A stretch of 40,023 nucleotides of DNA, from positions 1 through 40,023 of the forward strand of contig JAQRMV010000014.1 in assembly GCA_028598985.1 (NCBI GenBank). The letters run 5' to 3'. Origin of the DNA: Gammaproteobacteria bacterium (GTDB lineage: Bacteria > Pseudomonadota > Gammaproteobacteria > Pseudomonadales > Balneatricaceae). This document shows, in pieces, positions 11,005 to 23,328 of this stretch (positions are counted from its first letter, which is position 1; every line of letters begins with the position of its first letter). The position numbers and the translations under genes were made by a program. The notes beneath the pieces are model-generated. The model was not told where the DNA came from and made no database searches. It worked only from the letters and a program-made list of their open reading frames with translations.

Positions 11005-11047
11005 ATAGCGCCTCTATTAGCTACTCTGTTAACTGGATTGTACTGTG

Positions 11048-11809
11048 TTAAACACGACTTGGGCGGTGTGGCTCACGGGCAGCTAACATGAGTGCTTTCA
11101 TGTTTTTTACTGCTTGTGGTAAGCCCACAAATAACGCGTCGGCCATGAGTGAATGGCCAATGTTAAGCTCATTAAATTCTTTAATGGCCGCAATGGCTTC
11201 AACGTTTTGCATATTTAAACCGTGACCGCCGTTAACCACAAGGCCTATACTGGCTGCATAGGTAGCACCTTTGGCGATTCTAACCAATTCAGCATGTTGA
11301 TCTTGGTCATTAGTGGCGTCTGCATAAGCACCTGTGTGCAGCTCGACAAGTTCGGCGCCAGTACGTTGGGCCGCGTCTATTTGCTGCTGATCCGCATCGA
11401 TAAACAGGGATATTTGCGTCCCCACTGCCTGCATACGTTTACATGCAGCTTTAATTTTCTCTTCTTGAGAGGCCACATCTAAACCTCCTTCCGTAGTCAA
11501 CTCTTCGCGCTTCTCTGGCACTAAACAAACGTAAGCTGGGGCTATTTCTACGGCAAGATCAACCATGGCTTCGGTCACTGCCATTTCTAAGTTCATGCGT
11601 GTTTGCAATACTTGAGCCATCAGCCTTACGTCACGCTCTTGAATATGGCGTGCGTCTTCGCGCAGGTGCACGGTAATACCATCTGCACCGGCCTGTTCGG
11701 CGTCCAGTGCAGCCTTTACTGGATCTGGATAACGCGTGCCCCGAGCTTGCCGAAGGGTGGCTACATGGTCTACATTAACACCTAATAAAATTCGATTTGG
11801 ATCTATCAT
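11048..11809 (-). CDS. pdxJ: Pyridoxine 5'-phosphate synthase
   Basis: [54 protein letters not shown]. Confidence 0.97.
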   Translation of the reverse strand: MIDPNRILLGVNVDHVATLRQARGTRYPDPVKAALDAEQAGADGITVHLREDARHIQERDVRLMAQVLQTRMNLEMAVTEAMVDLAVEIAPAYVCLVPEKREELTTEGGLDVASQEEKIKAACKRMQAVGTQISLFIDADQQQIDAAQRTGAELVELHTGAYADATNDQDQHAELVRIAKGATYAASIGLVVNGGHGLNMQNVEAIAAIKEFNELNIGHSLMADALFVGLPQAVKNMKALMLAAREPHRPSRV

Positions 11810-11837
11810 CTTGTCTCTTTCCGCTTACAGTCGATGG

Positions 11838-12572
11838 CTATTTATTAACTAACTTCTCAAACAAATTGCGGCTTTGTAGTGGTTTGCCACCCAGCAACTG
11901 GTCTAAATTGACCCGCGCCATGTACTTAGCCACTTTAAGGCACTCTTTATCGGTGTACTGTCCCGCTGCCAATTGCAGTAGTATGTTGCCAGTAATGATT
12001 GGAATGTTCACCGCTGAGGTTGTTTGATCCACCGGCCCTTGGCTTAGGCAAACCCCTTGCAAGGGGTGTAACTGGTAATTTTCTGAGGCCACCACAGGCA
12101 AGCCCGACACAAAGTCTTTATCTAAGTTTACATGATACCCCAGTTCGTTCATTAGATGGACTTCAAAAGGCCGTAAACATTGCTCTAGTTGTGGATTATG
12201 TGCCAGTTGGTTTAGCGCTGCTTGGTAGTAGGCAAACAAGTGTGGGTAAGGGTCGTCAATGGCCAATAGCTTAAGCAACAGCTCATTAATATAGAGGCCG
12301 CTATACAGGCCATTACCTGCCAGTGGCAATGGCGGGCCTGCACCATCAAATTGAACACTAGTGCGCAATTCACCCCGCCCAGAGAAGCTGACCAACAGCG
12401 GGGTAAACGGTTGCACCAATGCGCGCTTAGCAGGCTGCTTACCTTTAGACTTACGTGCGCCATGTACAATAACCGACACTCGCCCCTGGTTAAGTGTAAA
12501 CAGGTCTGCAATAACGCTACTTTCACGCCATGGTCGGCTATGTAACACATAGGCGGGTTGCTGTTCAATCAA
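11838..12572 (-). CDS. recO: DNA repair protein RecO
   Basis: PAYVLHSRPWRESSVIADLFTLNQGRVSVIVHGARKSKGKQ and position between pdxJ and era. Confidence 0.92.
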   Translation of the reverse strand: MIEQQPAYVLHSRPWRESSVIADLFTLNQGRVSVIVHGARKSKGKQPAKRALVQPFTPLLVSFSGRGELRTSVQFDGAGPPLPLAGNGLYSGLYINELLLKLLAIDDPYPHLFAYYQAALNQLAHNPQLEQCLRPFEVHLMNELGYHVNLDKDFVSGLPVVASENYQLHPLQGVCLSQGPVDQTTSAVNIPIITGNILLQLAAGQYTDKECLKVAKYMARVNLDQLLGGKPLQSRNLFEKLVNK

Positions 12573-12588
12573 CCTAGCTCACCTCAGT

Positions 12589-13524
12589 TTAGTCGAGACC
12601 GTCGTAGCCTAAGCTTTGTAGTGCCCGCTCATCATCTGACCAGCCGCTCTTTACCTTAACCCACAATTTAAGCATTACCTTACACTCAAACATACGTTCC
12701 ATATCCACTCTAGCGTCACGACCTATTTGTTTAATTCGATCGCCTTTATCACCAATAAGAATTCGTTTTTGGCCTTTCCGTTCAACCAAAATAAGGGCGC
12801 CAATATGTAATACTGGGCCATCTTGAGCAAACTCTTCAATCTCTACCGTCATTTGATAAGGTAGCTCATCGCCTAACTGACGCATTATTTTTTCACGAAT
12901 TAGTTCGGCGGTAATAAAACGCGCACTACGGTCTGTGACCTGATCTTCAGGGAAAAAGTGGCGGCCATTAGGCAGTTGGTCAAGCACACACTGCTCTAAC
13001 TGATCCACCGAAGCCCCTGTGTGGGCCGACAAGGGCACTAAAACAGCATTAGGCAGGCGCTGCTGCACTTCTTGTAAGTAAGGCAGCAAGGATTGCTTAT
13101 CATCTAATATGTCTATTTTATTAATCGCCAGAATTACCGGGCAATTAGCCGCTTTTACCTTTTCATACACATGCTCGTCGGCGTCGTTCCAGCGGGTTCG
13201 ATCTACCATAAAAATCACTAAATCTACGTGTTTTAGGGCACTAGAAGCCGCTTTGTTCATATAGCGGTTTATGGCTTTATCGGCTTGATCTAAGTGCAAG
13301 CCCGGTGTATCCACATACACCACCTGTATATCGCCTTCGGTTTTTATACCCAAAATCTGGTGCCGTGTGGTTTGTGGCTTACGCGAGGTAATACTGATTT
13401 TCTGGCCCAATATATGGTTAAGCAAGGTGGATTTGCCCACATTAGGCCGGCCTACAATTGCCACGTAGCCACATTTTGTGGTGTTGTCATTTTGGGCTTC
13501 TAGCCAAGCATCTAAATCTGTCAT
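12589..13524 (-). CDS. era: GTPase Era
   Basis: [49 protein letters not shown]-terminal KH domain. Confidence 0.97.
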   Translation of the reverse strand: MTDLDAWLEAQNDNTTKCGYVAIVGRPNVGKSTLLNHILGQKISITSRKPQTTRHQILGIKTEGDIQVVYVDTPGLHLDQADKAINRYMNKAASSALKHVDLVIFMVDRTRWNDADEHVYEKVKAANCPVILAINKIDILDDKQSLLPYLQEVQQRLPNAVLVPLSAHTGASVDQLEQCVLDQLPNGRHFFPEDQVTDRSARFITAELIREKIMRQLGDELPYQMTVEIEEFAQDGPVLHIGALILVERKGQKRILIGDKGDRIKQIGRDARVDMERMFECKVMLKLWVKVKSGWSDDERALQSLGYDGLD

Positions 13525-13537
13525 GGTGTATTTTCTA

Positions 13538-14245
13538 CTATAAAGACTCTTGGCCCAGTTGCTGCAAGGCTAACGTGGCCGATTTTTGTTCTGCAATACG
13601 GCGGCTTGATGCCGCTGCTTTTGTGGGCTTATCAAGTAAGCTGCTGTGGCACTCTATAATAAACACTTGCTCGTGATCTTGACCTGTCACCTCTATTAAT
13701 TGATAGGCGGGAAGGTCTGCTTTTTTCGATTGTAGGTATTCTTGCAATCGCGTTTTAGGGTCTTTTAGGGTGTCGGTTAAGCTTAGATTATCTAGTCGTG
13801 ACGCAAACCAATTTAAAATCCGCTCCTGACAAACAGCCATTCCCACGTCTTTATAGATGGCGCCGATAATCGATTCCATAGCGTCCGCTAAAATAGATTC
13901 GCGTCGTTGGCCGCCACTTTTCAGCTCCCCAGCTCCCAGTTTTAAACATTGGCCTACCTGCATTTCTTTAGCCACCTGAGCTAAGGTAACGCCCTTAACT
14001 AACCCTGCACGAAGACGACTTAGCTGGCCTTCACGAGCCTTAGGAAACTTGTTAAACAACGCATCGGCAATCACAAAGTTGACGATAGAATCACCTAAAA
14101 ATTCTAGCCGTTCGTTATTACGATGACCGCAGGATCGGTGAGTCAGTGCCAACTCTAGCAATCTAGCGTCGGTAAAGGTATAACCAATAGCAGAACAAAG
14201 AATGTCTACTTTTTGTTGGTAGGCTGTAACTGCAGGTGCTTTCAT
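13538..14245 (-). CDS. rnc: Ribonuclease III
   Basis: [22 protein letters not shown] signature and C-terminal dsRBD. Confidence 0.97.
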   Translation of the reverse strand: MKAPAVTAYQQKVDILCSAIGYTFTDARLLELALTHRSCGHRNNERLEFLGDSIVNFVIADALFNKFPKAREGQLSRLRAGLVKGVTLAQVAKEMQVGQCLKLGAGELKSGGQRRESILADAMESIIGAIYKDVGMAVCQERILNWFASRLDNLSLTDTLKDPKTRLQEYLQSKKADLPAYQLIEVTGQDHEQVFIIECHSSLLDKPTKAAASSRRIAEQKSATLALQQLGQESL

Positions 14246-14246
14246 A

Positions 14247-15050
14247 TTAATCTATGCCGCCCACGGTGCTGAAATTAGGCAAGCTAAAGAAGTGGTCCCA
14301 GTGCAACCACACGGCCACGGCTTTACCGGTAATATTTTGTTCTGGTACAAACCCCCAATAACGGCTGTCATTACTACCATCACGGTTATCGCCCATCATG
14401 AAGTATTGGCCTTCAGGAACCGTAATAGAACCATTTTTACCTGGGTTTTTATTACGTAATATCAGGTGCTCAACTTCACCTATTTGTTCTTTATATATCT
14501 GTGTAGTGGGCGACTCATCACCCACATAAACTTGGGGCATTTTTTGACCATTAACATAAATAATTTTATTACGAAGCTCTATAGTATCACCCGGCACAGC
14601 CACCACACGCTTAATAAACTTAACAGCGGTGTCTTTAGGGTATTTGAACACCATCACATCGCCAATTTTAGGCTCGTTAATATCAAAAATTTTGGTGCCT
14701 ACCACGGGTAAACGAATGCCATACTCAAATTTATTCACCACGATAAAGTCACCTACCGTGAGGGTTGGCAACATAGAACCTGAAGGGATTTGATAGGGCT
14801 CCATAAAAAAAGAGCGCAACACCAACACCAAGGCTAATACCGGGAAAAATGAACGGCTGTACTCCGCAAACAGCGGCTCACGCATGACTTTTTCTTGGTC
14901 GGCTTTGGGTAATTCTGCACCGGCACTGGCGGTAGCTTGAGCTAGCGCACTCACGCGCTTTGGCTTCCACAACCAAACATCTAATGCATAACCCATACCA
15001 AACACTGCTACCAATACGGTGAGCAATAGCTCAAAATCAAAATCCATCAT
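14247..15050 (-). CDS. lepB: Signal peptidase I
   Basis: YQIPSGSMLPTLTVGDFIVVNKFEYGIRLP, KRVVAVPGDTIE, YFMMGDNRDGSNDSRYWGFVPE. Confidence 0.97.
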   Translation of the reverse strand: MMDFDFELLLTVLVAVFGMGYALDVWLWKPKRVSALAQATASAGAELPKADQEKVMREPLFAEYSRSFFPVLALVLVLRSFFMEPYQIPSGSMLPTLTVGDFIVVNKFEYGIRLPVVGTKIFDINEPKIGDVMVFKYPKDTAVKFIKRVVAVPGDTIELRNKIIYVNGQKMPQVYVGDESPTTQIYKEQIGEVEHLILRNKNPGKNGSITVPEGQYFMMGDNRDGSNDSRYWGFVPEQNITGKAVAVWLHWDHFFSLPNFSTVGGID

Positions 15051-15086
15051 TAGTTATATGTCCTATGTCTCTTTAACTATGGTTGT

Positions 15087-16886
15087 TTAGCCGTCTATCT
15101 TCAGCACAGCCAAGAACGCATCCTGTGGGATTTCTACACTGCCTACCTGTTTCATACGTTTTTTGCCTTCTTTTTGTTTCGCCAGCAGTTTCTTCTTACG
15201 GCTAATGTCACCACCGTAGCACTTTGCCGTTACGTTTTTACGTAAAGCCTTAACCGTAGTACGCGACACAATATTGCCCCCTATGGCGGCCTGAATCGCC
15301 ACATCAAACATCTGACGAGGGATCAGCTCTTTCATCTTCTCACACAACAAACGACCACGACCTTGGGCATTGTCTCTATGCATGATAACCGCCAGCGCAT
15401 CTACACGCTCGCCGTTAATCAGAATATCCAAACGCACTAGCCTAGCTTCTTCAAAGCGCACAAAGTTATATTCTAACGAAGCATAGCCTCGGCTTACGGA
15501 TTTCAGCCGATCAAAGAAGTCTAGCACCACTTCACTCATCGGCATATCGTAGGTCAATGCCACCTGAGTTGCAGTAAACTGCATATTTTTTTGCACACCC
15601 CGCTTTTGCACACACAAGGTGATCACATTACCAAGGTGTTCTTGGGGCACCAAAATATTAGCCTCTACAATGGGCTCGCGCATTTCTGCCACGCCGCCCA
15701 TATCAGGAAGCTTTGATGGGTTATCTACATAGACCACATTGCCGTTGTTGAGTTCCAATTCGTAAATTACAGTGGGCGCAGTGGTTAATAAATCAAGATT
15801 ATATTCACGCTCTAAGCGCTCTTGAATAATCTCCATGTGTAACATACCCAAGAAACCACAACGGAAACCAAAACCTAAGGCATCAGAGCTCTCTGGCTCA
15901 TAAAACAAAGAGGCGTCATTAAGACTTAGCTTAGCCAAAGCTTCGCGGAAGTCTTCGTAATCATCAGAACTTGTAGGGAACAAACCAGCATATACCTGTG
16001 GCTGCACCTTCTTAAAACCAGGTAGACTTTCTACCTCGGCGGTTTTTACATGGGTTAACGTATCGCCAACTGGTGCGCCGTGAATGTCTTTAATTCCCGC
16101 TACCACGTAGCCCACTTCACCGGCACGCAAAATATCAGTTTGTTTGCGCTTAGGCGTAAAGATACCCACACTGTCCACGCCGTATTGCAAACCAGTGGAC
16201 TTCACAACAATACGGTCTTTTTTACGCAGCACTCCGTTTTTAATACGCACCAATGAAACAATACCAAGGTAGTTATCAAACCATGAGTCAATGATGAGCG
16301 CTTGTAATGGCGCGTCTTCGTCGCCTTCTGGTGGCGGAATAAGCTCTACCAACTGCTCTAAAACGTCTTCCATACCCATGCCGCTTTTGGCGGAGGCCGC
16401 TACGGCATCTGTGGCGTCAATGCCAATCACTTCTTCAATTTCTTGCTTCACTTTGTCAGGGTCAGCTTGGGGTAGGTCCATCTTGTTCAACACAGGAACC
16501 ACTTCTAAACCAAGCTCAAGGGCGGTGTAACAGTTGGCTACGGATTGAGCCTCTACTCCTTGGGCTGCATCTACCACCAATAAAGCACCTTCACAGGCTT
16601 CTAAGGAGCGCGATACTTCATATGAAAAATCCACATGTCCAGGGGTGTCGATGAAATTAAGCTGGTAGGTTTCGCCACTTTTACTATGGAAATCTAAAGT
16701 CACACTTTGCGCCTTAATAGTAATGCCGCGCTCGCGCTCAATATCCATAGAATCCAGCACTTGCTGCTCCATTTCTCGGTCTGATAAACCGCCACACATT
16801 TGGATAAAACGATCTGCAATGGTGGATTTACCATGATCGATATGAGCGATAATGGAAAAATTGCGAATCAGAGAGTTGATGGCCAT
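15087..16886 (-). CDS. lepA: Elongation factor 4 (LepA)
   Basis: [55 protein letters not shown], 599 aa. Confidence 0.98.
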   Translation of the reverse strand: MAINSLIRNFSIIAHIDHGKSTIADRFIQMCGGLSDREMEQQVLDSMDIERERGITIKAQSVTLDFHSKSGETYQLNFIDTPGHVDFSYEVSRSLEACEGALLVVDAAQGVEAQSVANCYTALELGLEVVPVLNKMDLPQADPDKVKQEIEEVIGIDATDAVAASAKSGMGMEDVLEQLVELIPPPEGDEDAPLQALIIDSWFDNYLGIVSLVRIKNGVLRKKDRIVVKSTGLQYGVDSVGIFTPKRKQTDILRAGEVGYVVAGIKDIHGAPVGDTLTHVKTAEVESLPGFKKVQPQVYAGLFPTSSDDYEDFREALAKLSLNDASLFYEPESSDALGFGFRCGFLGMLHMEIIQERLEREYNLDLLTTAPTVIYELELNNGNVVYVDNPSKLPDMGGVAEMREPIVEANILVPQEHLGNVITLCVQKRGVQKNMQFTATQVALTYDMPMSEVVLDFFDRLKSVSRGYASLEYNFVRFEEARLVRLDILINGERVDALAVIMHRDNAQGRGRLLCEKMKELIPRQMFDVAIQAAIGGNIVSRTTVKALRKNVTAKCYGGDISRKKKLLAKQKEGKKRMKQVGSVEIPQDAFLAVLKIDG

Positions 16887-16952
16887 GGGATGACTTCCGA
16901 GTTACCCACATATTGGGGTGCATAAAAGAGCGGAATTATATCCTAATTAAGC

Positions 16953-16987
16953 AAAAAAAACCGCAGCAAGGGCACTTGCTACGGTTT
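16953..16987 (-). terminator. Rho-independent terminator of the Spy/CpxP-like gene, upstream of lepA
   Basis: Read on the - strand: AAACCGTAGCAAG-TGCC-CTTGCTGCGGTTT followed by a T tract. The stem is ~13 bp with one mismatch and lies between the stop at 17019 and the lepA start at 16886. Confidence 0.85.
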
Positions 16988-17018
16988 AGTTAGGGCCATT
17001 TAAGGCGATTTATGCTGA

Positions 17019-17519
17019 TCAGCTAGAATGATTGCCTTTTTTGCCGTGATTTTTCATCTTTTGGGCTCTGTGCTCAGCCATTTCTTCACGCATTTGGTGG
17101 TATTTTTCCACCTGCTCGGGGGTTAACAACGCCAGCATTTGTGCTTCCATATTGGCTTGTTTAATTAGCCTCTGGCCCATCCTTTCACCTTGCATCACAC
17201 CTATTTCTTTTGCTTTCGCTATGTAGGCGTCACTGCCCGATTCCAACTTAGCTAACTCACTAAACTGCATGCCCATAGTCTGACGAGCATCCTTTGCATC
17301 ACTATGCTGGCCTTGCATCATATCTTTCATAGCATCTTCTTGAGCATCGGTCAGGTCTAGCTTGCTCACCATATGGCGCCCCATCATTTTACCTTGGTGG
17401 CCACTCATATGGTCACCAGTATGACCCCAGCCACTCGCCATAGCCGCTCCTGCCGTTAACACACCTGCCACAGCCAACGTCGGAACAACAATAAGTGTAC
17501 GTTTAATGAATTTGTTCAT
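17019..17519 (-). CDS. Periplasmic Spy/CpxP family (LTXXQ motif) protein
   Basis: Signal peptide MNKFIKRTLIVVPTLAVAGVLTAGAAMA, two LTxxQ-type motifs (LDLTDAQEDAM, LLTPEQVEKY), rich in Met and His. Confidence 0.8.
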   Translation of the reverse strand: MNKFIKRTLIVVPTLAVAGVLTAGAAMASGWGHTGDHMSGHQGKMMGRHMVSKLDLTDAQEDAMKDMMQGQHSDAKDARQTMGMQFSELAKLESGSDAYIAKAKEIGVMQGERMGQRLIKQANMEAQMLALLTPEQVEKYHQMREEMAEHRAQKMKNHGKKGNHSS

Positions 17520-17648
17520 GATCCTGCTCCTAAATTAATTGTCTCCCTGATTGGGATAACTCTATTATAGGAACTGTTTTGCAAGGGAGGGTGTAGGCAC
17601 CGAAAAGGAATGCAAAGATAGTGTTTGTTTTATGCCAAGGGTTGCTGC

Positions 17649-17672
17649 GCAGCCGCAGCCGCAGCCGCAGCC
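17649..17672. repeat. Hexanucleotide microsatellite (GCAGCC)x4 just downstream of the parE stop
   Basis: Direct reading: gcagccgcagccgcagccgcagcc. Confidence 0.9.
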
Positions 17673-17679
17673 CAAGAGT

Positions 17680-19605
<1,926 letters not shown>

Positions 19606-19636
19606 TTAAGGTTTACGGTAATCTAACATTTGTTCG

Positions 19637-20434
19637 CTAGTGGGTCATAATATCAGTGTTCGCTAGCAAGCTGGAAATAATTTTAGGTAAGCGCACAACT
19701 TGGCTGTGAGCCTGGCCATCGTCCATTAGCGTGAGCAGCCTTAGTCCTGGGCCAAGCTCTTCTTGCACCTTAAATTGTTGCTGATAGCATGCGAACTGCA
19801 CCGCACTTGACGGTGTAGCGAGGAAGCGAGTGCCCAGCAAAATTTCATCTATTTCTTGGTGCACATGGCCACACACAACCATTTTTACCTGTGGGTTGGC
19901 GGCTATCAAAGCATTAAATTCACTGGCATTTGCCAGCATAATATTATCTTGCCACGCAGAATTTACCGGCACGGCATTGTGATGCATAAACAGACACACT
20001 GGCTTGCCGTGGTTTTGTTCTAATGTAGAGGCAAGGTCTTTCATTTGCTGATCAGACACACTGCCACCACCTGCGCCATCAGGCTTGGCCGTGGTATTAA
20101 TAGCCAGCACTTGCCAGTGTTTGTAATCGAACACCCGTAACTCTTGCACCGGTTGGTTGCACACTTGCTGCATCGCTTGGCAATCATCATGATTACCCGC
20201 CAGCCAAATACTAGGGCACAGCACACTAGTCAGCTTTTGTTGCAGCCTTTGATAGGCCTTAAGACTACCAAAATGACTAAGGTCTCCCGTAAGTAATAAC
20301 ACATCCACCTGAGCATGATCCTGTAACCAAGCCAAACACTGATCTAGGTGCGCATCTGCGTCTACTCCTTTGTAGGGTGTTGTAGGGTCGGCTTGTAGGT
20401 GGCAATCTGTAATTTGCGCCACGCGTAAAGTCAT
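19637..20434 (-). CDS. cpdA: 3',5'-cyclic-AMP phosphodiesterase CpdA (Icc family)
   Basis: Metallophosphoesterase motifs VAQITDCHL, LLTGDLSHFG, WLAGNHDD, MHHNAVP, CGHVHQE. Located next to nudF and parE. Confidence 0.9.
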   Translation of the reverse strand: MTLRVAQITDCHLQADPTTPYKGVDADAHLDQCLAWLQDHAQVDVLLLTGDLSHFGSLKAYQRLQQKLTSVLCPSIWLAGNHDDCQAMQQVCNQPVQELRVFDYKHWQVLAINTTAKPDGAGGGSVSDQQMKDLASTLEQNHGKPVCLFMHHNAVPVNSAWQDNIMLANASEFNALIAANPQVKMVVCGHVHQEIDEILLGTRFLATPSSAVQFACYQQQFKVQEELGPGLRLLTLMDDGQAHSQVVRLPKIISSLLANTDIMTH

Positions 20435-21057
20435 TGGTTAGCCCACTGAGTCTGTAGCCTAGGATAATGCAGCTGCAGCCATTGAATGGCAATAATGGTA
20501 GCCGCATTGGTAAGGCGGCCTTGCTCCAACATCTGCCACAACACGTCACGCCCTAGCACTTGTACTTGAATGTCTTCACCTTCGGTGGGCAAACCATGAA
20601 CACCTTTTACTTGAGCTGCATCCACCGGTGCACAATAGATGGCTAAGCTTTCGTTGCTGCCTCCAGGGGTGACTAAGTATTTACATACTATTTCCAAGTC
20701 ATCTTCTAAAATTCGAGCCCCCGATTCTTCTCCACACTCACGGATAGCCACTTGTTCAGGAGTCTCATCCGTGTCGATCATACCCGCAACCATTTCTAGC
20801 TGCCAAGGGCCATCATCATGGGCCATAGCACCCACCCGAAACTGTTCAATTAATACCACTTGATCACGATTGGCGTCGTACATCAGCACGGCTACAGCCG
20901 GTAAATGCACCACTAATTCACGCTGCAGTTGATCGCTCCATCCGCCTTTAAATAAACGATGTTGCAGCTTCAACTTTTGGACTTGATAGAAACCTTGATA
21001 TACCGTTTCCTGGTGGGCAATACGTACATCTGCACGTTTATAGCTTGGTTTATACAT
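20431..21057 (-). CDS. nudF: ADP-ribose pyrophosphatase NudF
   Basis: Nudix box GMIDTDETPEQVAIRECGEESGARI. 4-bp ATGA overlap with cpdA. Confidence 0.9.
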   Translation of the reverse strand: MYKPSYKRADVRIAHQETVYQGFYQVQKLKLQHRLFKGGWSDQLQRELVVHLPAVAVLMYDANRDQVVLIEQFRVGAMAHDDGPWQLEMVAGMIDTDETPEQVAIRECGEESGARILEDDLEIVCKYLVTPGGSNESLAIYCAPVDAAQVKGVHGLPTEGEDIQVQVLGRDVLWQMLEQGRLTNAATIIAIQWLQLHYPRLQTQWANQ

Positions 21058-21082
21058 GGATTGGGGTAATTCCTGTGGATTA

Positions 21083-22588
21083 TTATGAATCCTGATTTAT
21101 GGTGCCACTCATAGCATTGGCTAATTGCAGCGCGTTTTCAACACAATCGCCTAAGGCCACGCCGTCGCGCCAGTTGCTGCGCATATATAAGCCTGGGAAC
21201 TGAGCCAGCGCTTCATCAACTAAAGCTACTTTAGCCAAATGCCCCAAATGATATTGAGGAATAGCATTGGGCCATAGGCTTTCTTCGTGCCACAAAGGCT
21301 GCCCCTCAATGCCAAGGTAAGGCGACAGCTCTTGCAATACTAACTCAACTCTTTGTTGCGATGTTAACGCCATCGCTTCTTTACCGCGGCCACCGCCAAT
21401 AAACACGGTAATCAAATGCTGATCTTCAGGGCAACGTTGTGCAAAAATACTAGAAGGAAATAGCACACCCAAAGTTTGCTTCTGTTCTTTGGTGGGTAAT
21501 AGACAGCCAAAGCCGTCTAGGGGGTGTTTTATTTGGCTCTTTTTAAAAGCCATACTAATGCTTGCCACTGCAGGATATTCAATTTCACGCAAACAGGCCT
21601 GCGCCCTAGAAAGAAGGCTTTCGTCTTGGGGGACCAAATCATCAATCAAACGCGCCACCTGTGCTGCGGGGACAGCCAAAATCACCTGTGAAGCCTGCCA
21701 GATTTCATCGCCAGACCTGACTTGATAACCAAATTCAGCACTGTACGTAAGGCTGTCCACTTGAGTGTTTAGTTTTACCGCTGATCCCAACTGTTGCGCT
21801 AGCACTTGTGGCAATTGATGCAGCCCTTCGGCAAAGGTCATCATGGCGCCATCTAAGGTTTCTGTGCCGTTGCGAATATCACGTTTTTTCTGACGAGACT
21901 TGGCGATCATTTTAACCACACCACCTATAATCATAGAGCCGTAGTTGGCTTCTAGAGCATAGACTTTTGGCACCGCAGCGCGAACCGACAGTTTTTCTGG
22001 ATCACCCGCAAACACGCCAGAAATAAACGGATCAATAACCCAATCTAGCATTTGAGTGCCTAACCGGCGCCTCACGTATTCGGCAATCGTTTCTTCACCG
22101 GCACCCTTACCAATCATCGGCTCAATAGCTATCCGTAGCTTACCAGCAAGACTCATCACTTGGGTGCTGATCGCATCACGCAGCCCTGTAGGCAGAGGCA
22201 ACACACGGCCGTGTTTACCAATAAAGCGTTGATGAGCCGCTTCGTTAGCCAACACCAAATGGGGTTCAAGGCCTGTCTGTTTAATGAGCTGGGCCATCGC
22301 TGGGCGATTATTCATAAACGAATTGGGCCCACGCTCCCACTGACAGCCGTATTGATTCATGGTTTGCAAATTGCCACCCACTTGGTTGCCAGCTTCTAGC
22401 ACAGTGACCGAAAAACCTTGTTGCTGTAAGAACCAGGCGCTGGACAAACCAGAAATGCCTGCGCCAATCACTAAAATATGATCATCTTGCTCCAATTCAC
22501 TTGGCCGCTCGGGAAACGGGCCAGCGCTGTGGTGACTAGACATTCCTGATTCAGATGGCGATAAAAAGGACGGCGTGAATTGAGACAT
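21083..22588 (-). CDS. Protoporphyrinogen oxidase, HemY-type (oxygen-dependent FAD enzyme)
   Basis: HILVIGAGISGLSSAWFLQQQGFSVTVLEAGNQVGGNLQT, ERGPNSFMNNRPAM, DWVIDPFISGVFAGDPEKLSVRAAVPKVYALE; C-terminal LYMRSNWRDGVALGDCVENA. Confidence 0.9.
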   Translation of the reverse strand: MSQFTPSFLSPSESGMSSHHSAGPFPERPSELEQDDHILVIGAGISGLSSAWFLQQQGFSVTVLEAGNQVGGNLQTMNQYGCQWERGPNSFMNNRPAMAQLIKQTGLEPHLVLANEAAHQRFIGKHGRVLPLPTGLRDAISTQVMSLAGKLRIAIEPMIGKGAGEETIAEYVRRRLGTQMLDWVIDPFISGVFAGDPEKLSVRAAVPKVYALEANYGSMIIGGVVKMIAKSRQKKRDIRNGTETLDGAMMTFAEGLHQLPQVLAQQLGSAVKLNTQVDSLTYSAEFGYQVRSGDEIWQASQVILAVPAAQVARLIDDLVPQDESLLSRAQACLREIEYPAVASISMAFKKSQIKHPLDGFGCLLPTKEQKQTLGVLFPSSIFAQRCPEDQHLITVFIGGGRGKEAMALTSQQRVELVLQELSPYLGIEGQPLWHEESLWPNAIPQYHLGHLAKVALVDEALAQFPGLYMRSNWRDGVALGDCVENALQLANAMSGTINQDS

Positions 22589-22620
22589 AAGGTGTATTAC
22601 TTTGTAGAGATAGCATTAGA

Positions 22621-23328
22621 TTAGCAGCTTTGGCCCAAATAGGCTCTGATTTGGCTATCTTTTTGGCTTATAAAATCAACACTAGGCCCCTGCCAATGCA
22701 CCTTGCCATCGGAGATAAACACCACGGTTTCGGCTAACTCCAAGGCATCTCTCGGTTCGTGGGTCACCAACAATACGGACAAGTTATGCTGTTTACTGAT
22801 TGCCCTCACCAAAGCCGCCATTTCTTGACGCAAGGATGGATCTAAAGCGCTAAACGGTTCGTCAAGAAGCAACAATGGTTTGCGTCTAACCAACGCTCGA
22901 CCTAAAGCAACCCGTTGCCGCTGGCCACCAGAAAGCTGTTTAGGTAACCTTGAACCCATGCCTTTAAGGCCCACTTGATCAAGCGCTGCCTCTACTTGAA
23001 CGGCTTCTTGAGGGGTGAGCTTAAGGCTGGTACGTATGCCAAGGGCGAGGTTTTCAAATACCGTCATATGGGCAAATAAATTATGCTCTTGGAACAAGCT
23101 GGTGACTGGCCTGTGGGCAGGCTCCAACTGATCTACCCTTTGATCGCCAATGTAAATAGAGCCTGTTGTACTTGTGGGCTGAATAAAACCTGCCAATATA
23201 TTCAGCAGGGTAGACTTGCCAGAGCCACTAGCACCCATCACCGCAACGACCTGCCCCAGCGGAAGCTGCAACTCATAATTAAACTCTTGTTCGCCAAGAT
23301 GGCAGGTCACCTGGCTAAATTTAATCAT
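22621..23328 (-). CDS. thiQ: Thiamine ABC transporter ATP-binding protein ThiQ
   Basis: Walker A GASGSGKSTLLNILAGF, signature LSGGQRQRVALGRALV, LLLLDEPFSALDPSLRQEM, SLFQEHNLFAHMTVFENLALG. Resembles E. coli ThiQ along its length. The ORF extends to 23346; ATG at 23328 is likelier. Confidence 0.85.
   Translation of the reverse strand: MIKFSQVTCHLGEQEFNYELQLPLGQVVAVMGASGSGKSTLLNILAGFIQPTSTTGSIYIGDQRVDQLEPAHRPVTSLFQEHNLFAHMTVFENLALGIRTSLKLTPQEAVQVEAALDQVGLKGMGSRLPKQLSGGQRQRVALGRALVRRKPLLLLDEPFSALDPSLRQEMAALVRAISKQHNLSVLLVTHEPRDALELAETVVFISDGKVHWQGPSVDFISQKDSQIRAYLGQSC

Noticed and set aside
17519-17600. TATAAT (- strand, 17569-17564) upstream of the Spy-like gene as a sigma70 promoter
   Set aside because: The -10 match is perfect, but I found no convincing -35 at 16-18 bp. 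Not listed as a supported feature.
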